DNA from: an uncultured Lutibacter sp.
GTDB lineage: Bacteria > Bacteroidota > Bacteroidia > Flavobacteriales > Flavobacteriaceae
Direction of reading: 5' to 3'
DNA length: 6,272 nt
Assembly (NCBI GenBank): GCA_913061425.1
Contig: CAJXUO010000087.1
Coordinates: 1 to 6,272, forward strand
Shown here: positions 1 through 4,573 of the stretch, in pieces
How positions within the stretch are numbered: the stretch's first letter is position 1
Layout: each line of letters starts with the position of its first letter
Program-made: the position numbers and the translations under genes
The notes under the pieces: model-generated
What the model saw: the letters and a program-made list of their open reading frames with translations, nothing else
Databases searched by the model: none
Told to the model about the DNA's origin: nothing

Positions 1-37
1 GAGGTCTCGTGGGCTCGGAGATGTGTATAAGAGACAG
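1..37 (+). other. Illumina Nextera Read 2 adapter (sequencing artefact)
   Basis: Bases 4-37 match the Nextera Read 2 (i7-side) transposase adapter, ending in the 19-bp Tn5 mosaic end AGATGTGTATAAGAGACAG at 19-37. Bases 1-3 would be the end of the i7 index. This is library DNA left on the end of an assembled contig, not a natural Tn5 end: the GTCTCGTGGGCTCGG part (4-18) is synthetic. Its GC content contrasts sharply with what follows. Genomic sequence starts at about 38. Confidence 0.97.
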
Positions 38-107
38 GGTTTTTATTTTTTTACAAACTAATCTTTTATCTAAGTTAGATTTTTTAAAGTGTATAAATAT
101 ATCAATA

Positions 108-249
108 TTATTTTAAAATTTTGGATGTAAAATAATTACAATCACCGAATCTCATTCCTGTCCCACATAAAAACAACAACATATCTTTATATACTTCGTA
201 TGAAGTTACAATTGAGTATTCTTTTTTTTTTAGGGGTTATACTTCTCAT
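108..249 (-). pseudogene. Possible small ORF broken at an A10 tract
   Basis: On the minus strand an ATG at 249-247 opens MRSITPKKK and then runs into ten A residues (complement of 222-231). If the tract were nine A, the frame would continue as EYSIVTSYEVYKD and on to a stop at 110-108, giving a 46-residue protein with an MLLFLCGTGMRFGDCNYF stretch. As it stands the first frame stops at once and the second lacks its start. This could be a real short gene with a slippage mutation, a sequencing error, a slippage-expressed gene, or chance. Competing open frames exist on the plus strand over the same bases, and I do not recognise the protein. Confidence 0.22.
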
Positions 250-266
250 ATAATGAAGTATACCCT
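232..266. repeat. Imperfect hairpin/palindrome next to a T10 tract
   Basis: AGGGGTTATACTTC (232-245) pairs with GAAGTATACCCT (255-266): 12 base pairs with a two-base bulge and a nine-base loop. On the minus strand the hairpin is followed by ten A, and on the plus strand it is preceded by ten T. It therefore does not have the stem-then-U form of an intrinsic terminator in either direction. It could be an operator-like palindrome or an RNA hairpin; on the minus strand the loop contains an ATG. Confidence 0.5.
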
Positions 267-284
267 ATAATTAGGAATGAGAGG

Positions 285-359
285 TTTATTGTAACTGAGA
301 AAATAACTTTTTTCTGAAATGGGTATCGGAGTGGTTTTTATATCGAGGTCATTTTTTTC
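285..359 (+). repeat. Left copy of a 75-bp imperfect inverted repeat
   Basis: This stretch matches the reverse complement of 4447-4520. Block 285-314 aligns to 4520-4492 with two mismatches and one single-base gap; its core is TTGTAACTGAGA. Block 334-359 aligns to 4472-4447 with 25 of 26 bases identical; its core is GTTTTTATATCGAGGT. The 19-base spacers between the blocks (315-333 and 4491-4473) have equal length but are largely different. This copy lies 37 bp beyond the stop of the small secreted protein gene. Weaker similarity continues leftward for some 15 bases. Confidence 0.85.
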
Positions 360-396
360 CCCTTAGAAGTATGATAGAGTAATTAATTGTGTACAG

Positions 397-726
397 TTAA
401 TACATTAAATGTTGTTTGGATTTATTTCTCCAACCTGATTGATTTTTATACTTCACAAAGAATATCTTCAAATCACTTTGATTGGGATATTCAACAAAAT
501 ATATCTTCTTATCAGATTGGTTTTGATAATCAACGAAATACCACAACCCTTTGTTACCATCAACTTGGTTTGAATAATCTACTTTAAACACTTTCAAATC
601 ACATTGATTTTCGTATTCAACAACAAATACCTTAACATCAGATTGATTTGAATACTTAACTGAGAACACCTTTTGAGAATAAGATGTAAGTGGGATAAGG
701 AATAGAATAATTAATATATACTTCAT
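397..726 (-). CDS. Small secreted repeat protein (YxNQ repeats, DUF6150-like)
   Basis: A 109-residue protein with a clear export signal: MK, a hydrophobic core (residues 3-13), then a likely cut after Ser17 (SYS|QK). The mature part is almost entirely six repeats of 12-16 residues of the form K-[VI]-[FY]-x-V-x-Y-x-NQ-[SCV]-[DG], starting near residues 19, 32, 45, 61, 74 and 87. It ends in the characteristic tail GWRNKSKQHLMY. From memory, proteins with this repeat and tail are called DUF6150 and are common in Bacteroidota; I know of no established function. The alternating hydrophobic pattern predicts short beta-strands. The gene starts 21 bp after the stop of the upstream nuclease-like gene on the same strand, so the two are probably co-transcribed, although one product is exported and the other is not. 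No Shine-Dalgarno is seen. Confidence 0.85.
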   Translation of the reverse strand: MKYILIILFLIPLTSYSQKVFSVKYSNQSDVKVFVVEYENQCDLKVFKVDYSNQVDGNKGLWYFVDYQNQSDKKIYFVEYPNQSDLKIFFVKYKNQSGWRNKSKQHLMY

Positions 727-747
727 AAGGTTTGACTATGTGATATA

Positions 748-1716
748 CTATATAGATAGGTTGTTATACTTCTGTTTAATTAAAAAGATTAGATAATCCA
801 AATCGGATTTAGAATCAGTTGATATTTTGTATGATTTTTGAGTTGTCCCGTTATTCAATATTCTTTGATAATCTTTAGTAATACCCTTAGGGTCGTCGAG
901 TGTAAAGTAGTTTTTAGATTTAAATCCGTCTGGATTGTGAACTCCTCTTAAAATTGATAGTAAAATTTTTGATTTTCTAAACTTTAAATAACAAATAGTT
1001 GATTTTGTAGAACCATTCAAAACCAAACCAATGTAATGTCGTTTAGGTATTAACTCAATACCTTCTAACTCATTAATCTGTTCATTAATCTGATTCCATT
1101 TTTTAGACATTATATCATTTAGATTCGATGTGTGTTCCTCAATACTGTAAACCTTAACCTCTTTACTTACAGAGGTAATTATATTTTGATTCTTTGAGTT
1201 AGTTAAAGAATCAATACTTTCTTTTGAATTTGATTTATGTTTATTAAAAACAATGGTGTTATTGGAAAAACGTTTTATTTCCCATAACTCAAAAGGAAGG
1301 TTTTTAAAGTTAACACTATCTTTTTGGTAAGAGTTAAAAGATGGTGAAACGAAGATTATTTTTGATTGTGACCAATCTATATCTTCTAATCGAAGTACTT
1401 TATTAAAGTGTTGAGAGAGGGTTAAAAGAAAATCTGATTTATTGTTAAGTAAGAGTTGGAGGTACGTGTAACCTTGATCAATTACTGAATAACTATTCCC
1501 TTTTTTATATTCAATAATTACAAATGAATTATTCTCATTATCGTAACAAAGAGAATCAATTCTATACTTCCCAACTGTTAATTCTGAATATATAAACTCT
1601 AATTGAAAGAATGTTTCTGTATTCTTTTCGACTAAACTTTGAATATCTTTTTCAAGTTTAAAAGGTTTTAATTCTACCTCTTCTACTTTATCATTTTTTA
1701 GATTAAATAATTCCAT
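748..1716 (-). CDS. PD-(D/E)XK nuclease-like protein with C-terminal DUF5655-type domain
   Basis: A 322-residue cytoplasmic protein. Residues 1-155 look like the NucS/RecB-type PD-(D/E)XK fold: RID (Asp54), IIEYKKG (Glu69, Lys71) and the following QGYTYL (Gln81) are spaced as in an active site of this superfamily. SKIIFVSPSF (118-127) and ELWEIKRF (143-150) are conserved in the same family. Residues 155-185 are a Ser/Asn/Lys-rich linker. Residues 200-322 fit the DUF5655 domain, with the marker LDDPKGIT (273-280) and a C-terminal SDLDYLIFLIKQ helix. All catalytic-type residues are present, so DNA cleavage is plausible but not shown; such proteins are often found near restriction or defence genes. 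It is transcribed away from the recombinase and leads the small secreted-protein gene. The ATG at 1716 gives the family's usual N-terminus (MELFNLKND). Confidence 0.85.
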   Translation of the reverse strand: MELFNLKNDKVEEVELKPFKLEKDIQSLVEKNTETFFQLEFIYSELTVGKYRIDSLCYDNENNSFVIIEYKKGNSYSVIDQGYTYLQLLLNNKSDFLLTLSQHFNKVLRLEDIDWSQSKIIFVSPSFNSYQKDSVNFKNLPFELWEIKRFSNNTIVFNKHKSNSKESIDSLTNSKNQNIITSVSKEVKVYSIEEHTSNLNDIMSKKWNQINEQINELEGIELIPKRHYIGLVLNGSTKSTICYLKFRKSKILLSILRGVHNPDGFKSKNYFTLDDPKGITKDYQRILNNGTTQKSYKISTDSKSDLDYLIFLIKQKYNNLSI

Positions 1717-1751
1717 ATTAATTCTTTATAAATTTTATTACAATTTTGAAT

Positions 1752-1783
1752 CTAAAATAGTCTTTTAGAATTTTATAGACAAA
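1752..1783 (-). promoter_or_regulatory. Candidate Bacteroidota promoter for the nuclease-like gene
   Basis: Read on the minus strand: TTTG (1783-1780), 20 bases, then TATTTTAG (1759-1752), which differs from TAnnTTTG at one position. The box lies about 35 bp ahead of the ATG at 1716, leaving a short leader. The spacing fits the -33/-7 promoter known in Bacteroidota. The region is AT-rich, so chance matches are possible. Confidence 0.5.
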
Positions 1784-1849
1784 ATATAAAAAAAAATGAA
1801 ATACTAAGAGGGTGTGGGATGATATATTCACAAAGATGTTTTATTTTCA

Positions 1850-1975
1850 TTAACCCATTATTTTCCTCACTTCTTCTAAATAAACTTCTTTTGGGAGTAA
1901 TCCACTATCAAAAAGAGATTTGTATTTGGTTAGTTGTTCTTCTTGGTGTTTTGAGATTCCCGAAGAATTATCATC
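1850..1975 (-). pseudogene. Relic of a SHOCT-like domain
   Basis: A minus-strand frame of 41 codons runs from just after an in-frame stop (1978-1976) to a stop at 1852-1850. It has no ATG, GTG or TTG start. Its peptide contains HQEEQLTKYKSLFDSGLL followed by PKEVYLEEVRKIMG. This resembles the SHOCT domain, a short C-terminal module of the form eqLxkLkxLxdsGxItxeEfexxKxxlL. The absence of a start and the stops just upstream suggest the 3' end of a gene whose body has been lost, perhaps when the recombinase gene arrived. It could also be a chance frame, but the match to the domain pattern is good. Confidence 0.45.
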
Positions 1976-1990
1976 TTATCTAATAAAGTA

Positions 1991-2023
1991 TTTGTAGTAA
2001 GGAGATTAAATTATTTATATTTG
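1991..2023 (+). promoter_or_regulatory. Candidate Bacteroidota promoter for the recombinase operon
   Basis: TTTG at 1991-1994, 21 bases, then TATATTTG at 2016-2023, an exact match to TAnnTTTG. Transcription would start near 2030, leaving a leader of about 25 bases before the ATG at 2056. A second TTTGG-like match overlaps at 2020-2024, but no good -7 box follows it. Confidence 0.6.
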
Positions 2024-2055
2024 GACAAAATATAACGTGTTTTAACCTTACCCTA

Positions 2056-3909
2056 ATGGAAAAAATAGGAATCTTAACAAGAGTTAGTTCAAAAGTTCAA
2101 GAAACAGATGGAACATCTTTGGATGTTCAAAAAAACTTAGGAATCAAAGTATCTAAGAATTTAGGATTCAAACCTATATTGTTTAATGAGGGTTCTCAGA
2201 GTTCTTACAATGTGGAAATCAACGAAAGATTAAAGTTGGTTGAATTATTGGAAGAAATACAAAAAAAGAGTGGAGGAATTAGAAAGGTTTGGGTTTGGAA
2301 TACCGATAGATTGGGTAGGTACTCAAAAAGTTGGTACACAATTCTTAAAGTTTTTTTAGATTATTCTGTTGAATTGTATGTAGGTGAATCTTCAAAACCT
2401 TATGATTTCAATAACCCTAATGATAAACTCTCAATAGGAATCCTTTCATTAGTATCTCAGTATGATAATGAGTTACGAAGATTAAGAAGTGTGATGGGGA
2501 AACGTAACTCACTAAAAAGTGGGAATACGTTTGTTGGAGGAACTGTTCCTTTTGGATACTCTCTAAAAGGTAAAATGTTGGTTTCTAACGAAGGTGAATC
2601 AAAGGTTGTGAAGAGAATGTATGAAATGTACAGAGATGGGAAATCCACAACTCAAATCAAATTATTCTTAGATACAAAAACGGAATACGAACCCAAAAGG
2701 AGTAAGGATGGTTGGAATTTAGGAACAATTCAAAAGATGTTGGGTAACTCTCTTTATAAAGGGATACAAACTTGGGAATGGAAAGAAAAAATAGGTGGAG
2801 AATATAAGATTGTTGAAACGATTAAAGTAAAAACACCGAAAATTATTTTTACTAAACTATGGAATGAAGTTCAACTCAAACTCCAACAAAACCACAAACA
2901 TAAAAATTATGAATCATCTCACAACTCTTTATTAAAGGGATTACTTTATTGTAAAAGTTGTGGGGTTAATATTAGTAGTTCAGAAAGAAAACCTTATCCA
3001 TTATATAGTTGTAGAAGTGTTGAATATAAGTGGAAGAACCCTTCTAAGTGGGGTAAGAAACATCATAATTGTACATTGAAACGAAGTTTAAGGATTAAAG
3101 ATACTGATGGTAAAATTTTGAATCATATCATCTCAATTATCAAAGAATCAAAAAAGGTAAGAGAAGAGTTTAAGATTAAGAATCTAAGTTCTAAGTTCAA
3201 CGAAGTTGAAAATATTAAGAAAGAACTCAATCGTAGAAATAAAGAACTCAACAACAAAAAGAAATACTTAAAAACATTAGAAGATGAAGTTGTTGACTTA
3301 GAATTTAAAATTATAACTAAACAAATTCAAAAATCTAAAGGAGAAAAGATTTCAAATAAGATTTCTGATTTAATTGAAAAAATTGAAAATGAAATAAAAG
3401 TTCATGAAAGAGATATATCGGTGTTTTCAAATTCTAACCAATGGATAGATTGGTTAAATCAAATGTATTTAGAAATTGATACTGTTGAGGGTATGAATTT
3501 AGAAAAACAACAAACTTTCTTAAAAGAATACATTGAGGAAATATTGGTTGAGTACAGTTCAAAAACACAATCCCATCAATTCATATTTAAATTCAAATAT
3601 CCAATTATTGAAGATGAAGTTATAATAGAGGGAAGAAAAGAGGGTAAACGAGTTTATCAAATAAAGGAAGGTTCAAAAACTTCGTCTTTTAAATTACCAA
3701 TACAAAATAATACCAATCGATTATCTATGGATGATAGAACAAAATTAGATAAGATGATTACTAAACTTAGGGTTGAGAACTCTTTGTCATTATCCAAAGT
3801 TTCTGAGGAACTAAACAAAAAGGGATTTCGAACAGTAACAAATAAAAATTGGGATAAAACTAAACTATCATCTTACATTAAACACATGAAGGTTGACGTG
3901 GGAAAGTAA
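2056..3909 (+). CDS. Large serine recombinase / integrase
   Basis: A 617-residue site-specific DNA recombinase. Residues 1-150 are the resolvase catalytic domain: ILTRVSS carries the nucleophile Ser11 and Arg9, and WNTDRLGR (81-88) carries Asp84, Arg85 and Arg88. Residues 151-275 are the recombinase domain (GTVPFGY near 162; a helix-turn-helix-like stretch at 197-235). Residues 292-342 are a zinc ribbon (LLYCKSCG, Cys299/Cys302, with Cys319 and Cys339). A Lys/Glu-rich coiled coil spans about 372-455, as in integrases that make synaptic contacts. Residues 556-612 form an extra C-terminal helix-turn-helix with the motif LSKVSEELNKKGFRT then W. The large-integrase layout suggests integration/excision or inversion rather than a small resolvase. 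The start puts Ser11 at the usual distance from the N-terminus. All expected catalytic residues are present, so it is probably active. Confidence 0.95.
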   Translation: MEKIGILTRVSSKVQETDGTSLDVQKNLGIKVSKNLGFKPILFNEGSQSSYNVEINERLKLVELLEEIQKKSGGIRKVWVWNTDRLGRYSKSWYTILKVFLDYSVELYVGESSKPYDFNNPNDKLSIGILSLVSQYDNELRRLRSVMGKRNSLKSGNTFVGGTVPFGYSLKGKMLVSNEGESKVVKRMYEMYRDGKSTTQIKLFLDTKTEYEPKRSKDGWNLGTIQKMLGNSLYKGIQTWEWKEKIGGEYKIVETIKVKTPKIIFTKLWNEVQLKLQQNHKHKNYESSHNSLLKGLLYCKSCGVNISSSERKPYPLYSCRSVEYKWKNPSKWGKKHHNCTLKRSLRIKDTDGKILNHIISIIKESKKVREEFKIKNLSSKFNEVENIKKELNRRNKELNNKKKYLKTLEDEVVDLEFKIITKQIQKSKGEKISNKISDLIEKIENEIKVHERDISVFSNSNQWIDWLNQMYLEIDTVEGMNLEKQQTFLKEYIEEILVEYSSKTQSHQFIFKFKYPIIEDEVIIEGRKEGKRVYQIKEGSKTSSFKLPIQNNTNRLSMDDRTKLDKMITKLRVENSLSLSKVSEELNKKGFRTVTNKNWDKTKLSSYIKHMKVDVGK

Positions 3910-4256
3910 TGTGGAGTAAGGATGGACAACACACAAGAAAACTTTATTACGGTGGAGTAAAAGAAACAAACGGTTATCCTTACCCCTCTAAAATCAACAT
4001 AAGGTTCTCAGTATCAATTACTACTACTAAACTTTGGGAATCAAATTATAGTGATTATCAACAGTATTTATTCAACCGAATTTGTAAATATAAAGAGTGT
4101 TTTCTTACCCCTATTGGGTATAGAAAGATATCTCAAATATTCAATGAGGAGGGGTTAAAAACACCTCGTGGAAGTATCTTTAAGAACAATCACGTTCATT
4201 CCATTTATAAGAAAGGTAAAATTAGAGAAGAACGGGTTAATCGAGTAGATATCTGA
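3909..4256 (+). CDS. Small recombinase-associated protein with recombinase-type HTH
   Basis: A 115-residue protein whose ATG shares one base with the recombinase stop (TAATG), so translation is likely coupled. The N-terminal half (MWSKDGQHTRKLYYGG, residues 1-60) is rich in Tyr and Lys and not recognised. Residues 70-102 carry GYRKISQIFNEEGLKTPRG followed by a basic SIYKKGKIREER tail. This is the motif 'I-xx-LNxxG-x-T-xx-G' typical of serine-recombinase DNA-binding domains and also present at the recombinase's own C-terminus (576-612). It is therefore probably a DNA-binding partner, for example a directionality or accessory subunit, or a split-off C-terminal part of the recombinase. That role is inference. 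No signal peptide or membrane segment is seen. Confidence 0.8.
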   Translation: MWSKDGQHTRKLYYGGVKETNGYPYPSKINIRFSVSITTTKLWESNYSDYQQYLFNRICKYKECFLTPIGYRKISQIFNEEGLKTPRGSIFKNNHVHSIYKKGKIREERVNRVDI

Positions 4257-4339
4257 TTTAACAATAGAAATATTAAATTAGATAAATTTAAGTTTGTTGA
4301 GGTAAATTCCGATTAGAGTTGTGTTTACAATCCTAACCC

Positions 4340-4468
4340 TTGATAAAGTATTTTACGTATTTTGAAAAAGAAATTATTAATTTAATTGAAGATGAGATTG
4401 AAGTTGACTTATCAAATCATCACTACTATATTCAAACGTTTCACAAGAAAAAAATAACCTCGATATAA
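4340..4468 (+). pseudogene. Short open fragment ending in the right repeat
   Basis: From TTG at 4340 a frame of 42 codons runs to TAA at 4466-4468. The peptide includes FEKEIINLIEDEIEVDLSNH and looks protein-like. There is no ATG and no ribosome site. It lies in the same frame as the methyltransferase gene, and after the TAA the frame is open again all the way to that gene's ATG. It may be a relic of an upstream gene or of a longer ancestral reading frame, or chance; I do not recognise it. Confidence 0.25.
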
Positions 4469-4520
4469 AAACGGGTCAGACCTACTTTATCGAAAAAAGT
4501 ATTCTCTCAGTTACAAGAAA
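4447..4520 (-). repeat. Right copy of the imperfect inverted repeat
   Basis: Inverted partner of 285-359. The two conserved blocks are 4447-4472 (AAAAAAATAACCTCGATATA and on to AAAAC) and 4492-4520 (core TCTCAGTTACAA), separated by a diverged 19-base spacer. It lies 190 bp after the stop of the small recombinase-associated gene and 53 bp before the ATG of the methyltransferase gene. Segment 285-4520 between the outer repeat edges is 4236 bp. Confidence 0.85.
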
Positions 4521-4538
4521 TCTCACCTCTTATAAAAC

Positions 4539-4569
4539 TTGCACAGGAATATAATCTTCGATATATTCG
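4539..4569 (+). promoter_or_regulatory. Weak promoter candidate just before the methyltransferase ATG
   Basis: TTG at 4539-4541, 20 bases, then TATATTCG at 4562-4569, one mismatch from TAnnTTTG. If used, transcription would start at about the ATG (4574), giving a leaderless or nearly leaderless mRNA. It may be chance in AT-rich DNA. Confidence 0.25.
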
Positions 4570-4573
4570 TTTT

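Larger units (their letters stand above)
38..396. other. Intergenic region with decayed or non-coding DNA
   Basis: No convincing intact gene lies here. It holds the left copy of the inverted repeat (285-359), a 35-bp hairpin (232-266), a T10 tract (222-231) and a short near-palindrome ATCTAAGTTAGAT (68-80) followed by a T-run. Several frames look weakly coding. One is a minus-strand frame ending at 108, broken at the A10 tract. Others are plus-strand frames 136-270 and 234-314, neither with a plausible start. They overlap on opposite strands, so at most some can be real. The mixture suggests relics of former genes rather than a working gene. Confidence 0.5.
1717..2055. other. Divergent intergenic region
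   Basis: This 339-bp gap separates the leftward nuclease-like gene from the rightward recombinase gene. It holds a promoter candidate for each (1752-1783 and 1991-2023) and a minus-strand coding relic (1850-1975). I see no strong hairpin or tandem repeat. Large serine recombinases often have their attachment site beside their gene, so an att site could lie here, but no convincing palindrome or core duplication is visible. Confidence 0.5.
4257..4573. other. Intergenic region with coding relics and the right repeat
   Basis: This 317-bp stretch has no intact gene. After the TGA at 4254-4256 the same frame stays open for 18 codons (peptide NNRNIKLDKFKFVEVNSD), ending at the TAG at 4311-4313. A second frame, 4337-4468, is described separately. 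The right copy of the inverted repeat occupies 4447-4520. No terminator hairpin is visible behind the recombinase operon, so read-through into the methyltransferase gene is possible. Confidence 0.5.

Noticed and set aside
19..37. Tn5/IS50 mosaic end suggesting a transposon
   Set aside because: It is joined to the synthetic Nextera adapter sequence at 4-18, so it is library DNA.
190..206. loxP-like arms ACTTCGTATGAAGT
   Set aside because: Only a five-base stem is present, with no second arm or 8-bp spacer as in lox sites, and no tyrosine recombinase is visible.
232..266. Hairpin with T10 as an intrinsic terminator
   Set aside because: The T-run precedes the stem on the plus strand and becomes an A-run after it on the minus strand, so it is the wrong arrangement for either direction.
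387..587. Plus-strand open frame of 66 codons
   Set aside because: It lies antisense within the repeat-rich secreted-protein gene, whose signal peptide and repeats mark the minus strand as coding.
2457..2648. Minus-strand open frame of 63 codons
   Set aside because: It is a shadow of the recombinase gene, whose conserved domain is on the plus strand here.
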